Below the pieces are notes generated by a model, which made no database searches, was not told the origin of the DNA, and saw nothing but the letters and a program-made list of their open reading frames with translations. The position numbers were made by a program, and so were the translations under genes. Source: Deinococcus carri (GTDB lineage: Bacteria; Deinococcota; Deinococci; Deinococcales; Deinococcaceae). From it: a stretch of DNA of 64,000 nucleotides. Below, piece by piece: positions 1 through 23,123 of the stretch (within the stretch, counting starts at the first letter, position 1; each line of letters starts with the position of its first letter). The stretch spans positions 797,501-861,500 of the forward strand of contig NZ_BAABRP010000001.1 in assembly GCF_039545055.1 (NCBI RefSeq), given 5' to 3'.

Positions 1-84
1 GTATCGCATGTCCTATGGGGGGGATGGTCACAAATCGGCAAATCGTGAAGGCGGCCCGGTCAGGGCACGTCTCCCCGCGGCACG

Positions 85-90
85 TATACT
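85..90 (+). promoter_or_regulatory. -10 element TATACT, leaderless start
   Basis: TATACT ends 6 nt before the ATG at 97, so transcription should begin on or beside the start codon. No Shine-Dalgarno sequence is present. Confidence 0.75.
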
Positions 91-96
91 CCGCGC

Positions 97-564
97 ATGG
101 CTTCCCCTTCTTCTCCGGAACAGGCTTCTCCGGGCCAGGCTCCTTCCGAGGGGGCCTCCCCCGGCCCGGTTCCCGGTGCGGGCGGCGTCGTGCTGGACGC
201 TGACGGGCGGGTGCTGCTGGTGCGCTACCGCAGCGGGGCCTGGGCCTTTCCCAAGGGCCACGTGGAACCGGGCGAGACGCTGGAGCAGACCGCCGTGCGC
301 GAGGTCCACGAGGAAACGGGCATCCGCGCCTCCCCCCTGGCCCCCCTGCCTGACACCCGCTACACCAACGACCGGGGCGAGGCGCGGGTGATTCACTGGT
401 TCGTGATGCGCGCCGCCCCCGACGTTTCCACCACCCTGGAGGACACTTTCCCGGAGGGCGGCTTCTTCGCGGCGGACGTGGCGGCGGCCATGTTAACCTA
501 CCCGGAAGACCAACACCTGCTGCGCGCTGCGCTGGCCCTCACGCGGGAGGAGTCCCGCCGGTGA
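97..564 (+). CDS. Nudix hydrolase (diadenosine polyphosphate / nucleoside phosphate type)
   Basis: The 155-residue protein has a Pro/Ser/Gly-rich N-terminus of about 28 residues and then a compact Nudix fold. The Nudix box GX5EX7REUXEEXGU is complete at residues 54-76 (G54, E60, R68-E69, E72-E73, G75), so metal binding and pyrophosphohydrolysis should be intact. Overall length resembles Ap4A/Ap6A hydrolases, but the substrate cannot be read from sequence. The start is fixed by TATACT 6 nt upstream, giving a leaderless mRNA. Its stop overlaps the next ORF region (TGA 562-564), and the three plus-strand genes to 2005 look co-transcribed. Nudix genes are expanded in Deinococcus, which is established, and a house-cleaning role is inferred. 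Confidence 0.9.
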   Translation: MASPSSPEQASPGQAPSEGASPGPVPGAGGVVLDADGRVLLVRYRSGAWAFPKGHVEPGETLEQTAVREVHEETGIRASPLAPLPDTRYTNDRGEARVIHWFVMRAAPDVSTTLEDTFPEGGFFAADVAAAMLTYPEDQHLLRAALALTREESRR

Positions 565-584
565 GGGCCTCGCCCGGAGGCCCC

Positions 585-1160
585 ATGCCGCTGTACGCCC
601 TCGACGGAATTCGCCCCGACGTTCACCCCACCGCCTTTGTTGCCCCCAGCGCCGACCTGACCGGGCGCGTGTCGGTCGGGGAGCAGGCCAGCGTGTGGTT
701 CGGGGTGGCCGCCCGCGGCGACATCGAGGCCATCACTATCGGCCCGCGCTGCAACGTGCAGGACGGCGCGGTGCTGCACACCGACCCCGGCTTTCCCTGC
801 ACTCTGGAGGAGGACGTGACGGTGGGCCACCGCGCCATCGTCCACGGGGCACACTGCGCGCCGGGCAGCCTGGTCGGGATGGGTGCCGTGATGCTCAACG
901 GCTCGCGGCTGGGGCGGGGGGCCGTGCTGGCCGCCGGGGCGCTGCTGCGCGAGGGCCAGGAGGTGCCGGACGGGATGCTGGCGGTGGGCGTGCCCGCGCG
1001 GGTGGTCCGCGAGGTGGAGGCCCCCGGCAACGCCGCGCGCTACGTGGAGCAGGCGGCCCGCTACCGCCGAGGCCTCCGGGCCTTCGGGGAGTCGCAGCCG
1101 AACCCGGCCCCAGGGAGCAGCAACGAAGAACAGTCCGGCCTGACGCGGGAGGACGGCTGA
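585..1160 (+). CDS. gamma-class carbonic anhydrase family protein (left-handed beta-helix)
   Basis: The protein has 191 residues and hexapeptide-repeat spacing typical of gamma-carbonic anhydrase/PaaY proteins. The three expected zinc histidines are visible: one in VLHTD and two in GHRAIVHG. The RGD motif that precedes the first repeat in this family is also there. I start it at ATG 585 because GGAGG lies at 576-580. A GTG at 561, overlapping the Nudix stop, would add 8 residues that do not fit the family. The stop overlaps the next start as TGATG (1158-1162). Carbonic anhydrase activity is likely but not assured, because many homologues are inactive or act as acyl-transferase-like proteins. 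Confidence 0.88.
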   Translation: MPLYALDGIRPDVHPTAFVAPSADLTGRVSVGEQASVWFGVAARGDIEAITIGPRCNVQDGAVLHTDPGFPCTLEEDVTVGHRAIVHGAHCAPGSLVGMGAVMLNGSRLGRGAVLAAGALLREGQEVPDGMLAVGVPARVVREVEAPGNAARYVEQAARYRRGLRAFGESQPNPAPGSSNEEQSGLTREDG

Positions 1161-2005
1161 TGTCCGCCGACGAGGGCCAGCACGGCGACGGTGTGCGGCG
1201 GGAGGACCGGCGTCCGCCTCCCCCTGGCGAGGCCGAGACGGAGCTGATTCCCGAACTCGCCCCGATGTTCCCCGGCGCGGCCCCCTTCCTCGCCCGCTTC
1301 CTGCCGCACTCGCCGCCCACCCATACGGGCCTGAACGTGCAGTTCTGCGACCTGCACACCTTCCTGCGGTACTTGCATGAACAGGCCTGGTTCGGCTACC
1401 TGCATGTCCTGCTGGCTGATCAGCACGCGGTCGTGCTGGTGTTCGAGGGCCGGGCGGTCACCGCCGCCGCCCTGAACACGACGGGCGAGCAGGCGCTGGG
1501 CGAGCTGCTCAACCTCTACGAGCAGGGGGGCGTCCTCAGCGCCCATCCGCTGCCGCCCACCTATGCCCACGTGCTGAGCGGCGTGGGCAGCCGGGCCTGG
1601 AAGTTCAACCTCACCGAGGACTTTACCGGCCTGCACGCCTGTCCGACCGGCGCAATTTTCTATGCCGGGGGCGAGGTGGTCGCCACCATGCCCGCCGCGC
1701 TGCCCTACGAGGGGGCCTTTCCCGCCCCCCTGCGCCCGCAGACATTGATTTTGCCCCGCAGCCTGGCCGGGTGGGCACACCAGCAGTACACCCTGACGCT
1801 GCGGGGCCGCGACGCCCTGAATGCCATCACCGACATTCACCGCAGTTTCCGCTTGCAGCACGGTACGGGAGGCCTGGGTTTTCTGCGCGCGCTGTGGGAA
1901 AAGCTGACGCCCGCCGAGTACGCCATGCGCGGGGACCTCGCGCTGCATGACCTCGAACCGCTGCTGCGCGAGTTTCTGAAGACGGGGCTGGTGCGGGATG
2001 GGTAG
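1160..2005 (+). CDS. conserved hypothetical protein, third gene of the Nudix operon
   Basis: This is a 281-residue soluble protein I do not recognise. It opens with an acidic, Pro-rich linker of about 45 residues. An alpha/beta region follows (FCDLHTFLRYLHEQ, then a VVLVFEGRAV strand) and the C-terminus is helical. No membrane span, signal peptide or cofactor motif is evident. The start at ATG 1160 overlaps the preceding stop and has GGGAGG at 1147-1152. The open frame continues 155 codons upstream, but only because it shadows the carbonic anhydrase gene. Tight coupling suggests a shared transcript with the Nudix and carbonic anhydrase genes. No function is proposed. Confidence 0.8.
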   Translation: MSADEGQHGDGVRREDRRPPPPGEAETELIPELAPMFPGAAPFLARFLPHSPPTHTGLNVQFCDLHTFLRYLHEQAWFGYLHVLLADQHAVVLVFEGRAVTAAALNTTGEQALGELLNLYEQGGVLSAHPLPPTYAHVLSGVGSRAWKFNLTEDFTGLHACPTGAIFYAGGEVVATMPAALPYEGAFPAPLRPQTLILPRSLAGWAHQQYTLTLRGRDALNAITDIHRSFRLQHGTGGLGFLRALWEKLTPAEYAMRGDLALHDLEPLLREFLKTGLVRDG

Positions 2006-2062
2006 GGACTGGGATGTTTTTTGGGGCAGGGCATCTTGTAGCGAGCTTCCCCCCGCCCCCCC

Positions 2063-2098
2063 AGCCCCCCTACCCCCCACCGGGGGGCAGGGGGGAGC
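2063..2098 (+). repeat. nested C-run/G-run palindrome
   Basis: The inner stem CCCCCC (2073-2078) pairs with GGGGGG (2082-2087), and outer C- and G-runs extend the pairing. It may stop transcription of the Nudix operon, although no T-run follows. It resembles G/C palindromes dispersed in other GC-rich genomes. Confidence 0.45.
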
Positions 2099-2394
2099 GG
2101 CGCTGCGCTAGGCAAGGGGGTTCCTTATGCCGGAAGGGGGTCAGGCTTCGCCCCGGTTTCCCGCTGGTCGCCAGGCACAGCCCGCCGGGCGGCCCAAACG
2201 GCTCCTCTTCCAAGCCTGACCGCTTGGAGGGTGGGACCTGGGCGTCGGCTCCAAAGTTGAGGAGACAGGGGAAACGGGAGCTTTGGCGGGTGGGGGTGGA
2301 AAAAAGAACGTGGAGGCGGGCTTATGGCTTTTCCCCTTGGGGCTGAGTAAGGCAGAGAGGTTTCTTTCAAAAAGAAGACAACGTGTGGGACGAT

Positions 2395-2426
2395 AAAAAA
2401 AGCCCTCCCCCTTGAGGGGGGAGGCT
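2395..2426 (-). terminator. Rho-independent terminator, probably for ispH
   Basis: Read on the minus strand, an 11-bp stem (one bulge) with a TTGA-type loop is followed by seven T residues (A-run 2395-2401 on the plus strand). It lies about 140 nt past the ispH stop. Confidence 0.6.
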
Positions 2427-2565
2427 GGGTGGGGGTGAACAGACCTGGCATCGGGGACCACTTGGAAGGCTCCTCAGCCTCCTGAGGGGAGATTCACACA
2501 GGGGAAGTGGCAAGCAATGCTTACCCGCCTGCCCCGCCTCACCCAACACCTGCACACCTCCGCGC

Positions 2566-3561
<996 letters not shown>

Positions 3562-3632
3562 CTGAGGCTCCCGTCACCCCCCCAGTGTAGGCGGGGAGGC
3601 GGGGCCAGAGGGTGCGGGAAGTCCCGGAAGAA

Positions 3633-5117
<1,485 letters not shown>

Positions 5118-5252
5118 CGCCCGGCAAGATACGCCCTCTGTCCAGGTGGCGAGGATGAGTCTTTCTGACGCGGCGTGAAGGCTTGGCGGGGCAGCTCGTA
5201 AATAGAGCCTTCGGCCCTTTCCCGAAGACTCACGGCGTGGCCGGAAACTGTC

Positions 5253-6926
<1,674 letters not shown>

Positions 6927-6933
6927 GGGCGGC

Positions 6934-6939
6934 ATTCTA
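6934..6939 (-). promoter_or_regulatory. -10 element TAGAAT of the PlsY/AAR fusion gene
   Basis: It ends 7 nt before the ATG at 6926 and overlaps the alternative ATG at 6935, so it rules that start out for a transcript made from here. Confidence 0.7.
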
Positions 6940-6965
6940 GCCGGGCGGGGCAGGCAGCGGGTCCT

Positions 6966-7339
6966 TCAGCCCAGGGCGCGCAGCAGCGGCGGCCCCAGCA
7001 CGGCCAGCCCCACCAGTAGCGCGCCCACGCTGGCGACCAGTACGGCCCCCGCCGCCGCGTCCTTCGCCACCTTCGCGAGGGGGTGCAGCTCCGGACTGAC
7101 GAGGTCCACCACCGCCTCCAGCGCCGTGTTGACCAGTTCCAGACCCAGCACCAGCGCGCAGGCCAGCAGGATGGGAGCGAGGGGCGCGCGCAGCAGCAGC
7201 GCCAGCGCCACGGCCAGGACCCCCGCCCACACCTCAATGCGGAAGTTCGCCTGGGTGCGGTAGGCCTGCGAGACGCCCGCCCACGCGAAGCCCGCCGAGC
7301 GCACCCAGCGGCGGAGCGAGAGGGCTGAGCCGTCCGACC

Positions 7340-7343
<4 letters not shown>
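6966..7343 (-). CDS. dgkA: diacylglycerol / undecaprenol kinase (DgkA family)
   Basis: This is a small integral-membrane kinase of 125 residues that phosphorylates diacylglycerol or undecaprenol, recycling lipid carriers in the cytoplasmic membrane. The family signature ELVNTALEAVVDLVSPE and the following AKDAAAGAVL helix are present, and three hydrophobic helices can be drawn. The ATG at 7341-7343 overlaps the ybeY stop as ATGA. An upstream in-frame extension of 19 residues has no family support. The order phoH-ybeY-dgkA is conserved in many bacteria. Here it is followed by a second lipid gene, so the cluster couples RNA processing with membrane lipid metabolism. Confidence 0.93.
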
Positions 7344-7807
<464 letters not shown>

Positions 7808-7813
7808 GGGGAA

Positions 7814-7819
7814 AGGGTA
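7814..7819 (-). promoter_or_regulatory. -10 element TACCCT of ybeY, leaderless
   Basis: Six bases separate it from GTG 7807. It provides an internal promoter within the phoH-ybeY-dgkA unit. Confidence 0.65.
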
Positions 7820-7820
7820 A

Positions 7821-7927
7821 TGCAGAAGGTGGGCGGCAGATGGCAGGTGGCCGAAGGCAGATGGCAAAAAGAAGGCCGGGGGCCACTGCTGGAGCGCCCC
7901 CGGCCTTCTGCCTTTAGCCTTCTGCCT

Positions 7928-7940
<13 letters not shown>
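7821..7940. repeat. heptad-repeat hairpin, family GCAGAAG
   Basis: The left arm has units such as GCAGAAG, GCAGATG and GCCGAAG. The right arm (7910-7940) has the reverse complement of GCTGAAG and GCAGAAG units. The central stem GAAGGCCGGGGGC pairs with GCCCCCGGCCTTC. The right arm encodes the last codons and the stop of phoH. Confidence 0.8.
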
Positions 7941-10102
<2,162 letters not shown>

Positions 10103-10193
10103 CTTGGCTCCTGTCGGTGGGGCGCGGGTGCGGCAAAGCGCACTCTCCCCCCAGGGGTTGGCTGGCGGGAGTCGGGGATGGAAAGGGTCATTC

Positions 10194-10217
10194 GGACGCC
10201 CTCATTCTCTGGCGTCT
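10194..10217. other. short inverted repeat in the phoH-aroE divergent spacer
   Basis: GGACGCC and GGCGTCT can pair (one G-T) across a 10-nt loop. The 243-bp spacer (10103-10345) otherwise shows only the aroE -10 and the phoH ribosome site. The role is unknown. Confidence 0.3.
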
Positions 10218-10332
10218 GTGACAGGGGAGACGTGGGGAGGGGCACAATCTCCGGCCCCCGGCGTCACCCTCAAAGAAAGGCTAAAGCCGCAGCCTGGCGG
10301 GGGGTGGGGCACGCGGGCCGCGACCCGGACAG

Positions 10333-10338
10333 TACACT
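10333..10338 (+). promoter_or_regulatory. -10 element TACACT of aroE, leaderless GTG
   Basis: It ends 7 nt before GTG 10346 and fixes a start that would otherwise be lost inside a much longer open frame. Confidence 0.75.
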
Positions 10339-10345
10339 GAGGCGC

Positions 10346-11187
10346 GTGACCTACGGCGTGCCCTCTCCTGGCGGTTCGGCTTCCGGCCTGCTGCGTGCCT
10401 TCCTGTACGCCGACCCCGCGGCCCACTCGCTGTCTCCGGCCATGCACCGCGCCGCCTTTGCCGCAGCCGGTCTGCAAGGTGAGTATCAGGCGCTGCGGGT
10501 TCCGGTGGCGGAGCTTCCGGCGGCGCTGGAGCAGCTCCGCCTGCCCGGCGTGCTGGGCGCGAATCTGAGCCTGCCGCATAAGGAGGCGGCGCTCGCGCAT
10601 CTCGACGACCTCTCGGAGGCGGCGCGGGCCATCGGGGCCGTGAACACGGTGATTCACCGGGAGGGAAGGCTGACCGGGGAGAACACTGACGCGCCGGGGC
10701 TGCTGGCCGCACTGGCGGAGGCCGGGGCGGCGGGCGGGGGCCAGGCGGTGGTGCTGGGAGCCGGCGGGGCGGCGCGGGCCGCCGTGTGGGCGCTGCGCTC
10801 GCAGGGCCGGGCCGTCTGGGTGCTGAACCGCACCCGTCAGAAGGCCGAGGCCCTGACCCGTGACCTGGGCGGGCAGGCAGCCTCCCCCGGCGGGGTGCCC
10901 TGGGGGGCGGTGACGCTGCTGGTGAATGCCTCCAGCGCGGGCCTCTCCGACCCGACCTCAACGCCCCTCCCCGGCTTCGACTTCACGGCCCTCGCGCCGG
11001 GGGCGCTGGTGTACGACATGGTCTATCAGCCCCGCGAGACGCGCCTGTTGCGGGAGGCCCGCGCGGCCGGGGTGCGTGCGGAGAACGGGCTGGGGATGCT
11101 GGCGCACCAGGCCCGGCTGGCCTTTCTGGCCTGGACGGGCGTGCCGGTGCCGGTGGGCGTCTTTCTGGGGGCGCTGGAGGCGCGGCC

Positions 11188-11191
<4 letters not shown>
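10346..11191 (+). CDS. aroE: shikimate dehydrogenase
   Basis: It reduces 3-dehydroshikimate to shikimate with NADPH in aromatic amino-acid synthesis. It has 281 residues. The substrate-domain signature HSLSPAMH lies near residue 31. The catalytic Lys is in LPHKEA, the Asp in ENTDAPG, and the NADP fold in VVLGAGGAARAAVWAL, followed by NRT. C-terminal Gln is in GMLAHQARLAF. The GTG start is set by TACACT. Its stop TGA overlaps the TTG of the sensor kinase (TTGA, 11188-11191), so the kinase is translationally coupled to it. Confidence 0.95.
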
Positions 11192-14456
<3,265 letters not shown>

Positions 14457-14460
<4 letters not shown>

Positions 14461-15713
14461 CCGCCCCCGATCCCGCCCCCGACCACGCGCTTCCCGAGGC
14501 CGGACAGCCCCTGCGGATTCTGCATCTGGAAGACAACGAACTCGACCATGAACTTATTGCGATGAGCCTGGACGGCGAGCTGCCCTGGCCGGTCGAGATC
14601 GAGCGCGTGGAGGCCGAGGCCGAGTTCCTGCACGCCCTGGACACGCACCGCCCGCACCTGGTTCTGAGCGACTACGCGCTGCCCAGCTACGACGGCCTGA
14701 GCGCCTTCAAGGCCGCGCACGCCCGCGCCCCGCACCTCCCCTTCATCATCGTGACCGGGGCAATGGGTGAGGAGGTGGCGGTGGACACCCTGCGTCAGGG
14801 CGTGACCGACTACATCCTCAAGCAGCGGCTGGAGCGCCTGCCCCCCAGCGTCAAGCGTGCCATCGCGGAGGCCGATGCCCGCGACCGCCGCGAACGCGCC
14901 GAGCAGGAGGTGCGCGAGCTGAACCTCTCGCTGCGTGCCCGCCTGGAGGAGGTCGAGCGGCTGCGCGGCATCGCGGAGGGCCAGCGCCAGCGCCTGGAAG
15001 ACCAGGCCCGGCAACTCGAAGAAGCCCTCAACCTCCAGAAGACCTTCCTGGCCGAGACCAGCCACGAACTCCGCACGCCGCTGACGGCCCTGCTGGGGTA
15101 CCTGCGCCGCGCCGAACGCGAGGTGGGCGGTTCCCAGACCTTGCAGGACGCGCAGCGCGTGGCCGAGAACATGACCCGTCTGGTCAACGATCTGCTGCAA
15201 CTCTCGCGCGGCGAACTGGTGCAGGGCATCGAGATGCACTTCGTGAACCTGGGCAACCTGGTGCGGCAGGTGGGGCGCGACTACGGCGTCAAGGCCACCA
15301 CGGCCCCCGACCTGGAAATCGTGGGTGATCCGGGCCGCCTGACGCAGGTGTTCGTGAATCTGGTCAGCAACGCCATTCGCGTGTGCGGTTCGCCCGATCT
15401 GGTCAATCTGGAGGTGTGGCAGGAGGGGCGGCAGGCCTGCTCCGCCGTGATCGACCACGGCCCCGGCATCCCCGACCACATCAAGCCGCGCGTGTTCGAC
15501 AAGTTCTACCGGGGCAAGGAAGCCGGGTCCACCGGCCTGGGCCTCACCATCGCCCAGCAGGTCGTGACCACCCACGGCGGCACCATCGAGGTCACGGACA
15601 CGCCCGGCGGCGGGGCCACCTTCCGCGTCTGCCTCCCCACCCCCGACGAGGACGAGGAAGACCTCGACCTGGGTCTGGACCTGCACGGCGTGGCCGACGA
15701 CCGCCTGCTCTGA
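14457..15713 (+). CDS. receiver domain-histidine kinase hybrid
   Basis: The protein has 418 residues with an N-terminal receiver and a C-terminal kinase, the reverse of the common hybrid order. The receiver has the acidic pair in LHLEDNELD, the phospho-acceptor Asp72 in LSDYALPSYDG, Thr in VTGA and Lys in YILKQRL. A coiled coil (about 140-195) leads to HisKA (LAETSHELRTPL, His203) and HATPase_c (NLVSNAIRV, DHGPGIP, GLGLTIAQQ). There is no DNA-binding domain. With the 4-nt overlap to the CHASE kinase, the simplest reading is a relay in which the first kinase phosphorylates this receiver and so gates a second kinase. The final output regulator is not in the window. Confidence 0.92.
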
Positions 15714-15729
15714 ACCGCTGGGACGCCTG

Positions 15730-15759
15730 CCCCTTGCCCTGCGGTGAGGGGTTCTTTTT
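15730..15759 (+). terminator. possible intrinsic terminator after the kinase pair
   Basis: A short stem CCCCT/AGGGG is followed directly by TTCTTTTT. The stem is weak (5 bp), but the T-run and position fit. Confidence 0.45.
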
Positions 15760-15772
15760 ACGTCAAATGCTC

Positions 15773-15778
15773 TAGGCT
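15773..15778 (+). promoter_or_regulatory. -10 element TAGGCT of the OsmC gene, leaderless
   Basis: It ends 6 nt before ATG 15785, and no ribosome-binding site is visible. Confidence 0.7.
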
Positions 15779-15784
15779 GCACCC

Positions 15785-16195
15785 ATGACGGTTTCCAACA
15801 AGAAGACCCTGCATGTCACGTGGTTGGGCGAGCAACGGTATGTCGGCGTCAGCGAGAGCGGCCACCAGCTTCTGATCGACAATAGTCCCGTCAAGGTCGG
15901 CGTCTCCCCGATGGAGGCGCTGCTGGGTGCCCTGGCGACCTGCACCGCCTACGACATCGTGGAGATCATGAAAAAGCGCCGCACGCCCCTCACTAGCTAC
16001 CGCATCGAGGTGGAGGGCGAGCGCGCCGATACTGCCCCCAAGCGCTACACCACCATCACCGTGCGGCACATCGCCAGCGGCGAGGGCCTGACCCAGGAGG
16101 CCCTGGAAAAGGCCGCCCACCTCAGCCACGAGAAGTACTGCTCGGTGGCGGCGAGCCTGAACAGCGAGATTGTGTTGGAAACGCGGGTCGAGTAG
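15785..16195 (+). CDS. OsmC family peroxiredoxin-like protein
   Basis: The 136-residue OsmC/Ohr-fold protein has both family cysteines: one in LATCTAYDIVEI and one in KYCSVAAS. They form the thiol pair that reduces organic hydroperoxides. The first Cys is followed by the long hydrophobic helix typical of the fold. Length suits the shorter OsmC/YhfA-type branch rather than Ohr, so the exact substrate is open. The leaderless start, single-gene unit and probable role in peroxide defence suit a Deinococcus background. It converges on maf across a heptad hairpin. Confidence 0.9.
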   Translation: MTVSNKKTLHVTWLGEQRYVGVSESGHQLLIDNSPVKVGVSPMEALLGALATCTAYDIVEIMKKRRTPLTSYRIEVEGERADTAPKRYTTITVRHIASGEGLTQEALEKAAHLSHEKYCSVAASLNSEIVLETRVE

Positions 16196-16196
16196 G

Positions 16197-16267
16197 GAGG
16201 CGGTGCGCAGGACGCGGTGCGCGGTACCTGGTTTTTACTGCGTCCCGCGCACCGCGTCCCGCCTCCC
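16197..16267. repeat. heptad-repeat hairpin, family GCGGTGC/GCGGGAC
   Basis: The left arm (16197-16224) has units GCGGTGC and GCAGGAC. The right arm (16241-16267) is the inverted form with GCGGGAC and GCGGTGC units. It occupies the whole space between two convergent stop codons (OsmC and maf) and could end both transcripts. Confidence 0.8.
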
Positions 16268-16268
16268 C

Positions 16269-16851
16269 CTACTCCCCCCACACCCCCACGCCCGCCCCCC
16301 GCAGCAGCCGGATCACCAGCGCCAGCGGAAAGCCGACTACGTTCGAGTAGTCGCCGTCGATGCGGGCCACCAGCGCCATCCCCACACCCTGGATGCCGTA
16401 CCCGCCCGCCTTGTCCAGCCCCTCGCCGGTGGCGGCGTAGTGGGCGACCTCCGCGTCCGACAGGGGGCGGAAGGCCACGTCGGTGCGCTCCACGCCGCTG
16501 CTTTCCGTGCCGGGGGTGAGGACGGTGACGCCCGTGTACACCTGATGCGTCTGCCCGGCGAGCCGCCGCAGGAAGGTGCGGTTCTCGGCCTCGTCTCCGG
16601 GCTTGCCCAGCAGGTCGGGTCCGGCGGCGACCACCGTGTCGGCCGCGATAACGACGGACTCCGGGTGCAGCCGGGCCACCGCCCGCGCCTTGAGCGCCGC
16701 CAGTTCGCCCGCCAGCCGCGCGGGGTCTGCTTCGGGGCTGTCCTCGGCCTCACCGCTGACGACCACGCGAAACGGCACGCCCAGGTTGGTCAGCAGCTCG
16801 CGCCGCCGGGGACTGCCCGAGGCCAGGATGACCTCGCGTCCGGCCACCGAA

Positions 16852-16865
<14 letters not shown>
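16269..16865 (-). CDS. maf: Maf family nucleotide pyrophosphatase (dTTP/UTP type)
   Basis: This is a house-cleaning NTP pyrophosphatase of 198 residues. The N-terminal signature ILASGSPRRRELL, the central VVIAADTVV with catalytic Asp, and GKPGDEAEN are all present. Start: GTG at 16863-16865 has GAGGGG about 5 nt upstream and overlaps the deoC end by 14 nt. GTG 16847 is an alternative giving 192 residues. Co-transcription with deoC is very likely and joins two nucleotide-salvage activities. Confidence 0.92.
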
Positions 16866-17514
<649 letters not shown>

Positions 17515-17521
17515 AAGCCCC

Positions 17522-17527
17522 AGGATA
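17522..17527 (-). promoter_or_regulatory. -10 element TATCCT of deoC-maf, leaderless
   Basis: Seven bases separate it from ATG 17514. It faces the bcp promoter across about 95 bp. Confidence 0.7.
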
Positions 17528-17621
17528 AGGGAGCGGTGTGCGGGACGCCGGACGCGGCGAAAAGCTCTGCCTGCCTGCCGCGCCCTCTATCCTTCCCCCG
17601 CCACAGGTCACGCCCATCCGC

Positions 17622-17627
17622 TACCCT
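17622..17627 (+). promoter_or_regulatory. -10 element TACCCT of bcp-rpiA, leaderless
   Basis: It ends 6 nt before ATG 17634, choosing this start over an in-frame one 32 codons upstream. Confidence 0.7.
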
Positions 17628-17633
17628 CTGCCT

Positions 17634-18123
<490 letters not shown>

Positions 18124-18131
<8 letters not shown>

Positions 18132-18153
18132 GAACCCTATGCCTGAGAACACG
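18124..18153 (+). repeat. 15-bp tandem duplication carrying two start codons
   Basis: The 12 bases ATGCCTGAGAAC occur at 18124-18135 and again at 18139-18150, giving two alternative rpiA starts in the same frame. Confidence 0.85.
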
Positions 18154-18837
18154 GTGCCTGACCTGGAGGCCCTGAAGAAGGAAGCCGCCCTGCGTGCCGT
18201 CGCCCTGGTGCAGAGCGGAATGCGCGTGGGCCTGGGCACCGGCAGCACGGCCAGGTACGCCATCGAGGCCATCGGGGAGCGCCTCGCGTCCGGTGAGCTG
18301 CAAGGCGTGGTGGGCGTGGCGACGAGTGACGCTTCCGAGACGCTGGCCCGGCAGGTCGGGATTCCGGTCGAGCCGCTCGACCCCCGGCCCCTCGACCTCG
18401 CCATCGACGGCGCGGACGAGATTGACCCGCAGCTCAACCTCATCAAGGGCCTGGGCGGTGCGCTGCTGCGCGAGAAGCTGACCGAGGTGCAGGCGCGGCG
18501 GCTGGTGATTATCGCGGACCACACCAAACTGGTCACGCGCCTGGGTGAGAAGGCCCCGTTGCCCATTGAAATTGCCCGCTTCGGCTTCCTGTCCACCATC
18601 GAGCGGCTGCGGGAGCTGGTGCCCGGCGGCCGTCTGCGCCAGCCCGGCGCGCAGCCCTACGTGACCGACAACGGCAACTACATCTACGACGCGCAGCTCC
18701 CGCAGGACCTCGACGCTACCGCGCTGGAGCGCCAGCTCAAGGGCACGCTGGGCGTGGTCGAGACGGGCTTTTTCCTGGGCATGGCGGACCTGGCCTTCGT
18801 GGCCGCGCCGGAGGGGGTGCGGGAGCTGAAGAGATGA
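18124..18837 (+). CDS. rpiA: ribose-5-phosphate isomerase A
   Basis: It interconverts ribose-5-phosphate and ribulose-5-phosphate. The motifs GLGTGSTA, AIDGADEID and KGLGGALLREK, and the ITDNG-like VTDNGNYI segment, are all intact. Length is 237 residues from ATG 18124 or 232 from ATG 18139. The first start overlaps the bcp stop by 8 nt, the second lies 7 nt past it. The two starts sit in a 15-bp tandem duplication (MPENP-MPENT), so both may be used. The gene ends at a heptad hairpin shared with the convergent neighbour. Confidence 0.95.
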
Positions 18838-18882
18838 GGGATGAGGAACGAGGGATGAGTGGAAGCGCCCCCTCCTCAACAC

Positions 18883-18901
<19 letters not shown>
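18833..18901. repeat. heptad-repeat hairpin, family GGATGAG
   Basis: The left arm (18833-18859) has units GGATGAG and GAACGAG. The right arm (18881-18901) has the inverted units and encodes the last residues and the stop of the minus-strand gene. It lies between convergent genes. Confidence 0.78.
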
Positions 18902-20940
<2,039 letters not shown>

Positions 20941-20946
20941 GCGGCG

Positions 20947-20952
20947 AGCGTA
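20947..20952 (-). promoter_or_regulatory. -10 element TACGCT, leaderless start at 20940
   Basis: It ends 6 nt before the ATG of the DUF255 gene. Confidence 0.7.
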
Positions 20953-21005
20953 CCGCCCGGCAGAGAGGCGGGCATGAAGGGGCGGGGGGAGAAGCTTCAC
21001 GAGGG

Positions 21006-21153
21006 GAGCTTCCAGCGGCCAGCTTCCAGCGGTGCAGTGACATGTGACCGGAAAGGCGAGGTCCCTGCAACCGAAAACCCGTGGTGCGCAGGCAGGCTGT
21101 TCGCCTGATGGCACACCACGGGTCATTTGTTGCTGGAAGCTGGCCGCTCCCCC
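21006..21153. repeat. heptad-repeat arms (GCTGGAA family) enclosing a second hairpin
   Basis: The outer arms at 21006-21032 (units AGCTTCC, AGCGGCC) and 21131-21153 (CTGGAAG, CTGGCCG) are inverted copies. The loop between them contains a perfect 10-bp stem, ACCCGTGGTG (21077-21086) with CACCACGGGT (21114-21123). This is the longest loop of any element here. It fills most of the dxs-DUF255 spacer (20941-21154). Confidence 0.75.
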
Positions 21154-21154
21154 C

Positions 21155-23056
<1,902 letters not shown>

Positions 23057-23123
23057 GGCTGGCCTCCGGCGTGAGAAGGTAGGGCGGCGGGGAACATCCC
23101 CCCAGGGTAGCGGAAGGGGACCA

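Larger units (their letters stand above)
2006..2565. other. 560-bp non-coding spacer with G/C-run palindromes
   Basis: No convincing gene is present: the ORFs here are short, compositionally odd and lack start signals. It holds a two-tier palindrome of C-runs and G-runs at 2063-2098 (inner stem CCCCCC/ACC/GGGGGG at 2073-2087), 58 nt after the upstream stop. It also holds a terminator-like stem at 2395-2426. The centre (2100-2390) has lower-quality G-rich sequence in which I see no structure. Confidence 0.6.

Noticed and set aside
1..96. Short ORFs at the left edge (8-391, 15-203)
   Set aside because: They overlap the Nudix gene in other frames and lack a start signal.
7823..7867. Upstream extension of YbeY to an ATG at 7867
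   Set aside because: The extra codons are made by a heptad repeat, and the TACCCT-GTG spacing fits the leaderless rule.
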